Positions 1 to 10,658 of a stretch of 64,000 nt of DNA are shown one piece after another. Numbering within the stretch: the stretch's first letter is position 1; the number at the start of each line of letters is the position of its first letter. The stretch is from an uncultured Arcanobacterium sp. GTDB lineage: Bacteria; Actinomycetota; Actinomycetes; Actinomycetales; Actinomycetaceae. The position numbers were made by a program, and so were the translations under genes. Location of the stretch: the NCBI GenBank assembly GCA_945874735.1, contig CAMCHI010000001.1, forward strand, positions 1-64,000, in the 5' to 3' direction. The notes beneath the pieces were generated by a model. That model was not told where the DNA came from. It was given only the letters and a program-made list of their open reading frames with translations, and searched no databases.

Positions 1-1
1 T

Positions 2-496
2 AAAAAACTGACAACAGCAAAAGAACTAAGACTATTCTACCTGTACCATACTGACCTATTACACCCGAGCCTAATTTTTAGGACAAAACAATGGAAGGAA
101 AAAAACTACAAGTACGATTCACAATTTAACGGAGTGGAAGACTTTGAACTTCACCGAAAAATAATAATGGAAGAAGAAGTATACCTACTCCACTTACCAT
201 TGATTTCATTAACTACTAGGGAAAACAGTGCCTCATCAGTATCAACCCAAACAACACTACATAGACTTTTCCTAGCAAACAAACACTACTATGAAAAGTT
301 CGGCATCACAGATGGTGCTATAAAACTAATGGCAAAAGCATTGTTTCCAAAAACATATTCGACCACAAAAAAAGAACTACAAGAAATCGAACAGTTCACA
401 TACAAACTATTAGAAAATAACTACTTCAAAGAAAAAATAGAAAAAGAAATGGTTGACGGACTATTCAACCATTTATACAAGGAGGCAAAGGCATGA
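2..496 (+). CDS. C-terminal part of a family 2 glycosyltransferase (5' end outside window)
   Basis: The frame is open from the first bases of the window, so the GTG at 134 is probably not the real start and the gene begins upstream. About 164 residues are visible. They carry the pattern typical of the end of a GT-A/GT2 catalytic domain: an HPSLIFR segment, then YKYDSQFNGVEDFEL with the acidic ED pair that usually supplies the catalytic base, then a PLISLTTRENSAS segment matching the 'pL..yR.h..S.S' region. A helical, lysine-rich tail follows. The stop codon overlaps the start of the surface-protein gene by 4 nt (ATGA), so the two are translationally coupled. This suggests, without proving it, that the enzyme glycosylates the adhesin or a related wall polymer. 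Family assignment rests on motif recognition only. Confidence 0.6.
   Translation, partial: KKLTTAKELRLFYLYHTDLLHPSLIFRTKQWKEKNYKYDSQFNGVEDFELHRKIIMEEEVYLLHLPLISLTTRENSASSVSTQTTLHRLFLANKHYYEKFGITDGAIKLMAKALFPKTYSTTKKELQEIEQFTYKLLENNYFKEKIEKEMVDGLFNHLYKEAKA
479..485 (+). promoter_or_regulatory. Shine-Dalgarno site inside the glycosyltransferase 3' end
   Basis: AAGGAGG lies seven bases before the ATG at 493. It fixes the start of the surface protein inside the end of the preceding gene. Confidence 0.75.
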
Positions 497-3400
497 GTAA
501 AAACAAGAAGAACTCAAAGGCACTATTCGGGTCAATAGCTGTAGCAACAGTTGCTGTAAACCCACTAATGGTAGGTACAGTAACAGCTGTATCATTCGTA
601 AACTCCCACTCAATAGTTGCCAACGCCGCAGATAGCCCTTACCAGCCTCTAATTAACGGTATCTCCTCAAAAGACGGACAATTCACAGTTACAGACAACT
701 CAGGTACTACTTATTCTAAAATACCTGAAAACCCTATTATCGCCGTAGAATACACCGACAAACAAACCGGTCAAAAAGCCTACAAATACAAGAAGTTTAC
801 TGGAAAAGTCACGCTTGCTTCCGTGAAGAATGCTTACAAATCCAGCACTGGTGGTTTCGTGGACGGTGCCACATATAAAAAAGATAACGGTGAATTAACT
901 GCTAACGATAAAATCTATTATGTTACTGAAGAAAACCTTCTAGGTGCTCCTTCTTTACTTAAAGACAAAATAACCCTTGCTGATTTCCATCACCGAAAAG
1001 ACCTCGTAATGGATAAGAATGGACACCTCGCAGCCGTAGTACGTCCAGGTTCTTTCAAAGCGCTGTTGTCTATGCACACTGGGAAGAGTATTAATACTAT
1101 TGCGAAAGAAAACAACTCTATGCTCGTCATAGAACCACGAATCACTACCGAAGAACTTGATACAGAGGTACCCGCAGATTATGGTGCAGAATATGGCATG
1201 GATGACTACACGGTTTATGAATACAAGGGTTACACCAGATATAACTTGTTCCTTTCCCATATTATTGGTCTGGAAAATGCCGATAAAGCTAACACGTATT
1301 TAGAGTTACCTAAAGGTTTGGAAATTGTTTTCCAACTATCTAACGGCACTGAAGTAACAACCACCTCTCATAGAGGTATGGACCACTTGTTTATTGGTGA
1401 TGTGTTTTGGAAACTTACAGATGACGAATTAAACATAAAACCAGGTGCTTCTGTACCAGTGAACTTTAAGTTCCGAATCAAACAAGGCGAAGAAATCATT
1501 GAGGAAGACACTGCATGGCGTACCACAAACATTCACATAACAGAAGACATCACTAACCTAATACATGCTACTAGAATTAATACTCAAAATAATTTCGATG
1601 CCGGTATTATCGACAACATGGATATTTCTGCCCTACCGAAGGCTATCCAAAATGAAATTATTGCCATGGAACAGGAAGTCCCAAACATAGACGGCTCCAC
1701 TCCACAAAACGGTGCAATGCCACAATACACCCCAACTACACCTGACAATGATAAAGTGTTTATAGACAAAATAGCGCACGTTGATTATTCTAACAATACA
1801 GTGACCTACGAGCTTATTCATAAAGAAGGACACACAACTTCACCGATACGATACTTACCAAACGATCCAAAACTATTCGACGGTAATCCAAGTGCAAGAA
1901 TATATCAATACATTTGTATAGCAAATGATTGTAGTGAACAGGATACATCTGTTCTCTCACGAGAAGACTATGACCTATATGGGGAGTATTCCAAATTTAA
2001 GCATTTGTTCAATGTTAATATAGGAGAACAAATACCTTGGACACCTCAGACGATGCATGAGATGGATCGTTATTGGACAGGCATAGTTGATCCTCGTACA
2101 ATGCCTACTTTAGACTTCAACGCTAAAGTCGATTTGAACGTTTTAACTATTAAAGAAACGACAACTCCGACTGTGCCGACCGATCCCGCTAACCCTGGCG
2201 GAAATAAACCAACCCCTCCAGGTGGGGATACTCCAACTGATCCTGGTACAGGTGGTGGCGAAGATCCTGGTACAGGTGGTGACAACCCACCAAATGGCGG
2301 TGATAATACTCCGCCGTCAGTAGAAGAAGGCAATATCTCAGCTACTGGTACGGTAATTATTAAGTATCAAGACGAAAATGGAGTGGAATTACAGCCTGAT
2401 CTGCCAGACACTGTTGATGAAGTAGTATCTAATACGCCTACTACTCGTAGATACCGCACAGTAAACGGGGAAAAGCAATATATTGATGACCAAGCAGTGC
2501 CTGCTGGTGATCCAGTACTTACTAACGCTGAATATGATGCCACCCAAGTGCGAGATAACGGAGTGCGGGAACGTCCAGAAACAATTGAAAAGGGCGAGAA
2601 TGTTTACCGTTTTGTACAGGTGAAAGCTGAAGGTAGTGAGCCTGAGCAAGGTACGGTTAAAGAGGGTACTCATTATGTGGTGTATCAGTATGCGTTGGTA
2701 CAGCAAGAAACTGATAATCGTGAAGAGCGTGGCACGGTAATTATTAATTATGAAACCGAGGATGGTCAGGCTATTAAGTCGCCTGTAACTGATACGGACA
2801 ATGTGCTTGTACGTACTATTCCTACCGTGCTTCGTTTCTTCTTATTCGGTGGTAATCGTACCAATATCGACACCACTCCAACTGATGGTGTGCCAGTACC
2901 TACCGGAGTTGAATACAACGCGGCAGAAAAGACGGCTGATAAAGACGAAAAGCCATTGGAAATTGAGCATGGTGATAAGATTTACCACTTTGCTAAGGTA
3001 AAGAATGACTCTGAGTCTGTTTCTGGTCCAGTGAAGGTAGGAACACATCACGTTACGTATGTTTATGTGCCGGAGCAGGTTGAGCCGGGTAGTGTGCCTT
3101 TGACTGGTAGTGTGACGGTTCGTTATGTTGATCTTGAGGGTCGTCCTGTTAAGGGTGATTTGTTGGATAAGGTTGATGAGCTGGTTTCTACTACTGCTAC
3201 TTCTCAGCGTTATATTACGGTTGATGGGGTTCGTCGTAATTTGGATGAGTCGCCTGTTGCTGGTGAGGTTACTGCTAGTGGTGCTTCGTATGATGTTTCT
3301 ACTAGTGAGAAGAAGCCTGCTGTTTTGCGTGGTGATGATGGTAGGGAGTATGCGTTTGTTCGTCAGGATGGTGCTACTCCGGTTTCTGGTTTGATTCCTG

Positions 3401-4812
3401 GTGGTTCTACTGTTGTTACTTATGTTTATGCGCCGGTTGAGGTTGATAATCAGGTGGTGTATGAGCGTGGTGGTGTTGAGATTCGTTATGTTGATACTGC
3501 TGGGGCGACTATTAAGGATCCGGTTGTTGATTCTGCTGATGTTGAGGTGAGTCGTACTCCTACTTCGCAGCGTTATTATATGTTGGATGGTCAGCGGGTG
3601 AATGTTGATCCGACGCCGGTGCGGGGTGAGACTGTTTATAGTCATGCTACGTATGATGCTCAGGAGAATAGTGAGGTTCGGAAAGAGAAGCCGGCTGTTA
3701 TTGAGCATGGGGGTAATCGTTATCATTGGGTGAAGGTTCAGGATGGTTCTGATGCGCCTTCTGGTGAGGTTACTGTTGCTGGTAAGACGGTTACTTATGT
3801 TTATGCTGTTGAGCAGGAACGAGTTACTCCTGATGTGGCTGTTAAGTCAGCGCAGGTATTGGTGAATTACAAGTTCTTGGGCACCGATACTCCGATTCAA
3901 GAGCAGTATGTGGATAAGGAGAACACGGTTATTGAAACCAAGGATGTGACTGTTAAGTATTATGTTGATGCTGATGGTCATGAGGTTGAGGTTTCCAGTG
4001 TTGATTCTAATTTCCGTACTCATGCGGTTGAGTATGATACCCGTGAGAATGTGGAGGCTAGTGAGTCTAGTGCGGCTCGGGAGGAAAAGCCGAAGTATTT
4101 GGAGCATGAGGGCACTACTTATGTGTTGGTAGACTCTGCTACCGAGGGTATAGAATCTGGAGTTCTTTCTGAGAATGTGACTGTGAATTATTATTATGCG
4201 GTTGCTCATTCGCGGGAGGTTCCTGGTGAGACTCGGGCTAGTGTGCGAGTTCGGTATTTACTAGATGGTAGTGATGCCGAGTTGCGGCCTGAGTATCTGG
4301 ATACTGATCAGGCGGTGGTTTCTACTTCTGTTCGTGAAGAAGTCTATTACACGATTGCCGGTAAGGATTATGTAGTAGAGTCCACTGAGCCGGTAGAGTC
4401 TAGTGCTGGTGCATCTTATAAGGTTACTGTTGAGGAAGCTCCTGAGGTTTTGAGTGTTGATGGTAAGACTTATGAGAAAGTGCGTGTGGAAGGGGTAGAA
4501 GCTGGTGAGCTTACCCAGGACACAGTGGTGACGTATTATTATCGTTTGCGTACCACCCCAGTGACTCCGACCGACCCAACCAAGCCTGGTGATGGTACTC
4601 CTACTACGCCTGGCGACGGTACTCCGGTTCCACCTACTCCGGTGATTGACAAGCCTACCACTCCTGTAGTGACTCCTCCGCCGGTTCAGAAGCAACTGGC
4701 TAAGACGGGTGCTGCTACGGAGGATGCTGCTAAGACTGCTGGTATGATGGTAGCTTTTGGTGGCTTGCTGACGTTGCTTGGTTTACGTAAGCGACGTGAA
4801 GAAGAAAAATAA
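493..4812 (+). CDS. Large cell-wall anchored surface protein with six MucBP-like repeats (LAKTG anchor)
   Basis: A 1439-residue secreted adhesin. Residues 1 to about 46 form a signal peptide (lysine-rich start, hydrophobic core, ANA-A cleavage region). Residues of about 47-555 form a unique N-terminal region that I do not recognise. A Gly/Pro/Thr-rich linker covers about 557-615. Six repeats of 110-125 residues follow (about 617-1355), each opening with a strand such as GTVIIKYQDENG, GSVTVRYVDLEG or GGVEIRYVDTAG and closing with VVTYVYA-type strands, as in MucBP domains that bind mucin or glycans. A Pro/Thr-rich wall-spanning stretch (about 1356-1398) precedes the sorting signal: LAKTG at 1402-1406, a hydrophobic segment and an RKRREEEK tail. 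LAxTG motifs are typical of class E sortase substrates. The repeats at about 3060-3830 have a different codon style from the rest. Confidence 0.85.
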   Translation: MSKNKKNSKALFGSIAVATVAVNPLMVGTVTAVSFVNSHSIVANAADSPYQPLINGISSKDGQFTVTDNSGTTYSKIPENPIIAVEYTDKQTGQKAYKYKKFTGKVTLASVKNAYKSSTGGFVDGATYKKDNGELTANDKIYYVTEENLLGAPSLLKDKITLADFHHRKDLVMDKNGHLAAVVRPGSFKALLSMHTGKSINTIAKENNSMLVIEPRITTEELDTEVPADYGAEYGMDDYTVYEYKGYTRYNLFLSHIIGLENADKANTYLELPKGLEIVFQLSNGTEVTTTSHRGMDHLFIGDVFWKLTDDELNIKPGASVPVNFKFRIKQGEEIIEEDTAWRTTNIHITEDITNLIHATRINTQNNFDAGIIDNMDISALPKAIQNEIIAMEQEVPNIDGSTPQNGAMPQYTPTTPDNDKVFIDKIAHVDYSNNTVTYELIHKEGHTTSPIRYLPNDPKLFDGNPSARIYQYICIANDCSEQDTSVLSREDYDLYGEYSKFKHLFNVNIGEQIPWTPQTMHEMDRYWTGIVDPRTMPTLDFNAKVDLNVLTIKETTTPTVPTDPANPGGNKPTPPGGDTPTDPGTGGGEDPGTGGDNPPNGGDNTPPSVEEGNISATGTVIIKYQDENGVELQPDLPDTVDEVVSNTPTTRRYRTVNGEKQYIDDQAVPAGDPVLTNAEYDATQVRDNGVRERPETIEKGENVYRFVQVKAEGSEPEQGTVKEGTHYVVYQYALVQQETDNREERGTVIINYETEDGQAIKSPVTDTDNVLVRTIPTVLRFFLFGGNRTNIDTTPTDGVPVPTGVEYNAAEKTADKDEKPLEIEHGDKIYHFAKVKNDSESVSGPVKVGTHHVTYVYVPEQVEPGSVPLTGSVTVRYVDLEGRPVKGDLLDKVDELVSTTATSQRYITVDGVRRNLDESPVAGEVTASGASYDVSTSEKKPAVLRGDDGREYAFVRQDGATPVSGLIPGGSTVVTYVYAPVEVDNQVVYERGGVEIRYVDTAGATIKDPVVDSADVEVSRTPTSQRYYMLDGQRVNVDPTPVRGETVYSHATYDAQENSEVRKEKPAVIEHGGNRYHWVKVQDGSDAPSGEVTVAGKTVTYVYAVEQERVTPDVAVKSAQVLVNYKFLGTDTPIQEQYVDKENTVIETKDVTVKYYVDADGHEVEVSSVDSNFRTHAVEYDTRENVEASESSAAREEKPKYLEHEGTTYVLVDSATEGIESGVLSENVTVNYYYAVAHSREVPGETRASVRVRYLLDGSDAELRPEYLDTDQAVVSTSVREEVYYTIAGKDYVVESTEPVESSAGASYKVTVEEAPEVLSVDGKTYEKVRVEGVEAGELTQDTVVTYYYRLRTTPVTPTDPTKPGDGTPTTPGDGTPVPPTPVIDKPTTPVVTPPPVQKQLAKTGAATEDAAKTAGMMVAFGGLLTLLGLRKRREEEK
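3060..3830 (+). repeat. MucBP-like repeats 3 and 4 with divergent codon usage
   Basis: Within the adhesin gene, the DNA for repeats 3 and 4 uses almost only T-ending codons (GTT, GGT, GAT, ACT, TCT, CGT). Flanking repeats mix in ACC, GTA, AAC and GCC. The change is sharp at both ends and suggests insertion or replacement of a two-repeat cassette. This bias also creates a long artefactual open frame on the minus strand. Confidence 0.55.
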
Positions 4813-4825
4813 GTAGCTTATAGCT

Positions 4826-4870
4826 AAAGGGAAGCCTTAAGGTTTAACCACCTTAAGGCTTCCCTTTTAT
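4826..4870 (+). terminator. Rho-independent terminator of the adhesin gene
   Basis: A perfect 17-bp stem (4826-4842 with 4851-4867) and an 8-nt loop, followed by T residues, 14 bases after the stop codon. Confidence 0.9.
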
Positions 4871-5106
4871 ATGCGTATATTCTGAACGTAATCGTGATAT
4901 ATCCATGATAATAAACGAAGGAAGATGAGGGGTGGGGGCAGGGAAGCGGAAAGATATATAGCGAAGAGAATTGTAATTAGCGCTAATGGTAATAGCGAAG
5001 TAATTAAGGTGTGGGTAATTCAGAAATACTAGGAAAAAGACACAGGAAACAATAATATATTCGCATAATAACAGCAGTATTTTATGCAAATAACTAATAG
5101 ACCATC
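4871..5106. other. AT-rich intergenic stretch without a recognised gene
   Basis: Between the adhesin terminator and the tandem hairpins I see no convincing coding sequence. A short open frame on the minus strand (4853-5089) has no ribosome site and starts inside the terminator region. Confidence 0.5.
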
Positions 5107-5178
5107 TTAAATTATGCTAATACGCTTATTAGAGCATAATTTAAGGGGTTAGTAGACTTTAATCTACTAACCCCTTAA
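5107..5178 (-). terminator. Two adjoining hairpins after the lipoprotein gene
   Basis: On the minus strand the lipoprotein gene is followed first by a perfect 16-bp hairpin (5141-5156 with 5163-5178, loop of 6). A second long AT-rich hairpin follows (5107-5118 with 5133-5144, with a continuing inner stem). They share the four bases TTAA, so they cannot both form completely. The first probably terminates transcription. The second may back it up or block readthrough from the other direction. Confidence 0.65.
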
Positions 5179-5234
5179 GTTTATTTACTTAACTTTTAGG
5201 TTAAGCATTGGGTTAAAGCGCAAGTGCTAAGCCG

Positions 5235-6206
5235 TTAGAGTTCCGGCTTTTCTGCTGGCTTATCTGTTTCATCTTCTGCCTGGACAGATAGTTCACAGCT
5301 AGTCGCAGCGTCCTGATTTACAACTGGCTGTTCTGCATCGCAGGCACAACCGCAGGATTCACTAGCATTATTATTTGCAGAATTAAGCACTGGAGCATTT
5401 AGACCTGCTACAGTTTCTGGCGCTACTGGGGTAGCTACTGCCGTGTTAGGGGTAGCGTCGCACACATTTGCTGGCACTTCATTAGGGTTGCTATATGCGG
5501 CATACTGAGTATCATCAGTTTGCTTCTTGCGCATGAGGAGCACTACGGCAAGAGCTACCAGACCGCCCACAATCACTAAGCCTACTATCACATACACCCA
5601 GGTAAGGGAGGATTCTTTTGCTGGGCTGCTGAGTCCCTTGCCGGAGGTGGAAGTAGAACCATCTGCTACTTTCTTACCTTCTACTTCAATACCGTTAGCT
5701 AGAGCAGCTGGGTCGGTGAAGATAGCGCGATTGCCGTCAATTTCTGCTCCCGGTGCTCGTACGATAGCACCTGGAGTTTCAATCGAAAAACTAAACTTGT
5801 AATCAAAGCCCGATAGCATATTGAGGTCGCTTTCAGCCATACCTGCTTCTGCGCCCGAGAACTTAATAATGTAAGTTTCTGCAGTTTCAGTTAATACATT
5901 ACCGTCTACTACGCTCTTATCGGAGCTGGCGGTGAGGGTACAGTCTAGTACGCCTTCGCTGGAATTATCGGTAACTGTTGCTTTAGCAGAATCGCCAGTG
6001 AAAGAATTAGTGGCAGAGTCCTCGAAATCTTTACAAGTAGTGCCACTGCTTACTAGAAGACCGCCTTCGTCTTTAATCTGCATAGTGATACTGGCGTGTC
6101 CTTTTTCGTCAATAGCTAAAAGAGTGTTGGATTCACAAGCTGCTAACAGCAAAGTAGCTGGTAGTAGTACCATTGCGAGCTTAGTTAGTTTGGAACGCTT
6201 TTTCAT
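5235..6206 (-). CDS. LppM-like membrane lipoprotein (DUF3153 type)
   Basis: A 323-residue lipoprotein. Residues 1 to about 24 are a lipoprotein signal ending in LLAAC, whose cysteine would be lipidated. The exported domain (about 25-200) opens with ESNTLLAIDEKGHASITMQI, like the LppM domain of actinobacteria. One transmembrane helix (about 203-227, WVYVIVGLVIVGGLVALAVV) is followed by an RKK stop-transfer and a cytoplasmic tail with a cysteine cluster (SCGCAC) and acidic residues. Mycobacterial LppM is linked to cell-surface glycolipids, but the role here is unknown. The start is supported by AAGGAG upstream. The gene is monocistronic and divergent from pckG. Confidence 0.75.
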   Translation of the reverse strand: MKKRSKLTKLAMVLLPATLLLAACESNTLLAIDEKGHASITMQIKDEGGLLVSSGTTCKDFEDSATNSFTGDSAKATVTDNSSEGVLDCTLTASSDKSVVDGNVLTETAETYIIKFSGAEAGMAESDLNMLSGFDYKFSFSIETPGAIVRAPGAEIDGNRAIFTDPAALANGIEVEGKKVADGSTSTSGKGLSSPAKESSLTWVYVIVGLVIVGGLVALAVVLLMRKKQTDDTQYAAYSNPNEVPANVCDATPNTAVATPVAPETVAGLNAPVLNSANNNASESCGCACDAEQPVVNQDAATSCELSVQAEDETDKPAEKPEL

Positions 6207-6425
6207 GAAACTCCTTAGTTAATTTAGCGTACAACTACCTTTCAGTATAACAAACCAAAATATGAAAGTAGGTTTAAGAAAGAATTAAGAATCTCTTAGC
6301 GAAATTACTCTAGGTATTTCGTCTTAAATGTCTATAGTCCCACCACTTAGGTTTATTTTTCAGGCATAATTGATGTGGAATAATCCATAAGATACTACGT
6401 CGCGTACATCCAAGGAGGAATTGCG
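6207..6425. promoter_or_regulatory. Divergent promoter region between the lipoprotein gene and pckG
   Basis: 218 bp, AT-rich, carrying starts for both directions. A clear AAGGAGG ribosome site for pckG lies at 6412-6418. I cannot assign the promoter boxes with confidence. Confidence 0.45.
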
Positions 6426-8291
6426 ATGACCGTTAAATACACTGTTGAAGAAGTTCGCGCTGGCGCACCAGAGTTTGCACCAGCCGATTTGATTGAGTGG
6501 GTAACTGAGGTTGCTAATCTTACCCAGCCAAAGAATATTGAATGGGCTGACGGATCGGAAGCTGAATGGGATCGTCTTACTACTGAAATGGTAGAAGCTG
6601 GTACTTTCACCCGCTTAAATCCAGAGAAGCGTCCTAATTCTTTCTTGGCACGTTCCTTGCCATCGGACGTAGCACGTGTAGAGTCGCGCACCTACATTTG
6701 CTCGGAAAAAGAAGAAGATGCTGGCCCTACCAACAACTGGGCTGATCCAAAGGAAATGAAGGAAACCCTACTAGGAGAAAATGGTGTATTCCGCGGTGCA
6801 ATGCGTGGACGTACCATGTATGTAATCCCATTCTCTATGGGTCCTCTAGGTGGGCCAATCTCTCAACTAGGTATCGAGCTATCCGACTCCCCATATGTTG
6901 TAGTAAATATGCGTATCATGACTCGCATGGGTGTGGAAGCATTGAAGCTCATTGGTGAAGGTAAGCCTTGGGTGCCAGCAGTACACTCGGTAGGTTATCC
7001 GCTAGTAGATGCTGAGGGTAATGAGCGCCCAGACGTAGTATGGCCATGTAACGATGAGAAGTACATTACTCACTTCCCAGAAACCAACGAGATTTGGTCT
7101 TATGGTTCCGGTTACGGCGGAAACGCTCTATTAGGTAAGAAGTGTTTCGCATTGCGTATCGCTTCCACCATGGCTCGTCGTGACGGCTGGATGGCAGAGC
7201 ATATGCTTATTTTGCGTCTAACCGATGAAAAGAGTGGCAAGCAGTACCACGTAACTGCTGCATTCCCATCTGCTTGTGGTAAGACCAACCTCGCTATGTT
7301 GCAGCCAACCATTCCAGGTTACAAGGTAGAAACAGTAGGTGACGACATTGCATGGATGCGTCCAGGCCCAGATGGTCGTCTATATGCTATCAACCCAGAA
7401 GCTGGCTTCTTCGGAGTTGCTCCAGGTACTTCCTACCATACCAACCCAATGGCTATGGATTCCTTAAAGGAAAACATCATCTTCACCAACGTAGCATTGA
7501 CCGATGACGGCGATGTTTGGTGGGAGGGTATCGATGCCCCTCAGCCAGAGCACCTAATCGACTGGCAGGGTAACGACTTCACCCTTGCTGATACAGAAGC
7601 TGGTAAGAAGGCTGCTCATCCTAACTCCCGCTTTACCGCTCCTGCTTCGCAGTGTCCAATCATTTGTGAAGATTGGGAAGCTCCGCAGGGCGTAGCAGTA
7701 GACGCTATTCTCTTCGGTGGTCGTCGCGCTACCAACGTGCCATTAGTAGCTGAAGCATACGACACCAACCACGGTGTATTCGTAGGTGCAACGGTTGCTT
7801 CCGAGCAGACCGCTGCTGCTGAAGGTGCAGTAGGCTCTTTGCGTCACGACCCATTCGCTATGCTTCCATTCTGCGGCTACAACATGGCCGATTACTGGGG
7901 TCACTGGGTAGCAATGGGTGAGAAGCTAGGCGATAAGTTCCCACGTGTATTCCAAGTGAACTGGTTCCGTAAGGACGAAACTGGTAAGTGGCTCTGGCCA
8001 GGATACGGCGAGAACTCCCGCGTGCTAGATTGGGTAGTTCGTCGTTGTGCTGGTGAAGTAGACGCAGTAGACGGTGTGACTGGTCGTTATCCAAAGTTTG
8101 AGGATTTCAACCTAGAAGGTCTAGAGTTCACTGAGGCTGATTGGGAAGCTCTCTTTGCTATTGATCCAGTAGCTTGGGCAGCTGAAGCACAAGAGTCTGA
8201 GGAATACTTCAAGCAGTTTGGTGATAAGGTTCCAGCAGCAGTTAGTGCAGAACTAGCAAAGCTAAAGGGACGTATCGAAGCTGCTAAGTAA
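6426..8291 (+). CDS. pckG: Phosphoenolpyruvate carboxykinase (GTP)
   Basis: A 621-residue cytosolic enzyme that converts oxaloacetate and GTP to PEP, CO2 and GDP, the gluconeogenic entry or an anaplerotic route in fermenting actinobacteria. Length and sequence match the GTP-dependent family rather than the ATP-dependent one. The nucleotide-binding loop FPSACGKTN contains the reactive cysteine (about residue 284), with GDDIAWM following as the metal-binding part and a [12 protein letters not shown] segment further on. Codon use is strongly biased to a restricted set (GTA, CTA, ACC, AAC), which together with the strong ribosome site suggests high expression. The gene is monocistronic, bounded by its own terminator. 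Confidence 0.97.
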   Translation: MTVKYTVEEVRAGAPEFAPADLIEWVTEVANLTQPKNIEWADGSEAEWDRLTTEMVEAGTFTRLNPEKRPNSFLARSLPSDVARVESRTYICSEKEEDAGPTNNWADPKEMKETLLGENGVFRGAMRGRTMYVIPFSMGPLGGPISQLGIELSDSPYVVVNMRIMTRMGVEALKLIGEGKPWVPAVHSVGYPLVDAEGNERPDVVWPCNDEKYITHFPETNEIWSYGSGYGGNALLGKKCFALRIASTMARRDGWMAEHMLILRLTDEKSGKQYHVTAAFPSACGKTNLAMLQPTIPGYKVETVGDDIAWMRPGPDGRLYAINPEAGFFGVAPGTSYHTNPMAMDSLKENIIFTNVALTDDGDVWWEGIDAPQPEHLIDWQGNDFTLADTEAGKKAAHPNSRFTAPASQCPIICEDWEAPQGVAVDAILFGGRRATNVPLVAEAYDTNHGVFVGATVASEQTAAAEGAVGSLRHDPFAMLPFCGYNMADYWGHWVAMGEKLGDKFPRVFQVNWFRKDETGKWLWPGYGENSRVLDWVVRRCAGEVDAVDGVTGRYPKFEDFNLEGLEFTEADWEALFAIDPVAWAAEAQESEEYFKQFGDKVPAAVSAELAKLKGRIEAAK

Positions 8292-8322
8292 TTACTAGTA
8301 GTGCAGTCTTAATAGGCTAAAG

Positions 8323-8362
8323 AACAGGGGCGTTACGAAACTAATCGTAACGCCCCTGTTTT
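8323..8362 (+). terminator. Terminator of pckG
   Basis: A perfect 16-bp stem (8323-8338 with 8345-8360), loop AACTAA, ending in TTTT. Confidence 0.93.
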
Positions 8363-8547
8363 GCGGAAAAAGAGTAATGTTGTTTATTAAAGTACACAAG
8401 TAATTTTTAATAATTCTAGATAATTTGCAGGTGTAACTTTTACTAAAGTTAGCGTAGTATTGAATTAGCGTTACACGTTATTTAACCGTGATTTTTGTGC
8501 CTACTTAGGCTATTTTTTCGGGTTTTCGTGTAGGTTATGCTCAATAA

Positions 8548-9909
<1,362 letters not shown>

Positions 9910-9925
9910 GCGGTAGCAGCTTTAT

Positions 9926-9964
9926 AAGCAGGTAGGGTAGGTAAACTCGCCCTACCTGCTTTAT
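9926..9964 (+). terminator. Terminator of gdhA
   Basis: A 12-bp perfect stem (9926-9937 with 9950-9961) followed by a T-rich run. Confidence 0.88.
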
Positions 9965-10011
9965 ATTTTGGACTACTGTGAGAAGTTTTGGTTTGGTCTA
10001 AACTAATACCT

Positions 10012-10353
10012 ATGGCAGGAAAAATAGATAGCGAACAGGCTCTAAAATTATTGAGTGCTTTTCAAGCTGGTGCAGAATTAACTCCCGCTGAGTTAGCTTT
10101 GACGGTACGTTTCACTTTAGCGGAGTTTGCTAAACGCCATCCTGGCCGGTCGGTGGAAATTCGGATTCCTTGGATTGGGGCAGTACAAGCTATAGCGGGT
10201 GTTAATCATCGTCGTGGCACTCCTCCAAATGTGGTAGAGATGTCGGGCAACACATGGCTAACTTTAGTGACTACTGGATTGGTAGATTGGCAGCAAGTTA
10301 GTGCTTCGGGTAATAAGTCAGCGATTCAAGATTTGTTTCCGTTAAGTTTTTAA
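10012..10353 (+). CDS. Sterol carrier family protein (actinobacterial SCP_3 type)
   Basis: A 113-residue protein matching a small actinobacterial family annotated as sterol-carrier-like. Typical signatures are PGRSVEIRIPWIGAVQAI followed by HRRGTPPNVVEM and TWLTLVTG. Its biological ligand is not known. I chose the ATG at 10012 over the TTG at 9988 because family members begin close to the first helix. No Shine-Dalgarno sequence precedes it. A possible -10 box (TAAACT, 9999-10004) sits eight bases before the ATG, so the mRNA may be leaderless. It is convergent with the DUF3073 gene. Confidence 0.75.
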   Translation: MAGKIDSEQALKLLSAFQAGAELTPAELALTVRFTLAEFAKRHPGRSVEIRIPWIGAVQAIAGVNHRRGTPPNVVEMSGNTWLTLVTTGLVDWQQVSASGNKSAIQDLFPLSF

Positions 10354-10370
10354 AAGAGACGAGAATAAAG

Positions 10371-10400
10371 AAAAGTGGACGGGTTTAACCGTCCACTTTT
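10371..10400. terminator. Bidirectional terminator between convergent genes
   Basis: A 12-bp perfect stem (10371-10382 with 10389-10400) with A and T tracts at its ends, able to stop transcription from both sides. Confidence 0.9.
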
Positions 10401-10421
10401 AATAGTTATTTTAGTGTGCTG

Positions 10422-10658
10422 TTAGCGCACCCAGTCGCCTTCTGAGTAGTCTTCGTCGTCTTCATCATCGATGTCGTATTTAGCCGCATACTCAGCATAT
10501 GGATCATACTCGTCCTCTAGGCTATCGTTGTCATGTGCGTAGTCTTGCCCACCCGCAGATAGCTCACGTGCTAATGCGTCATAATCAGTCTCTGGACTGA
10601 AATACTTCAGATTACGTGCAACTTTACGTTGTTTTGCTCTTTGACGGCCGCGCCCCAT
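10422..10658 (-). CDS. DUF3073 family protein
   Basis: 78 residues. The basic start MGRGRQRAKQRKVARNLKYFSPETD is the hallmark of this small, widely conserved actinobacterial family. The rest is highly acidic (DDEDDEDYSEGD), giving a bipolar charge pattern. Function is unknown; the basic end could touch nucleic acid, but that is only inference. A strong AGGAGGG site lies upstream. The gene is followed by the shared terminator. Confidence 0.88.
   Translation of the reverse strand: MGRGRQRAKQRKVARNLKYFSPETDYDALARELSAGGQDYAHDNDSLEDEYDPYAEYAAKYDIDDEDDEDYSEGDWVR

Noticed and set aside
2842..3726. 294-residue open frame on the minus strand inside the adhesin gene
   Set aside because: Low-complexity Asn/Arg/Thr/Ser composition; it is a by-product of T-ending codons in repeats 3 and 4 and has no homology or ribosome site.
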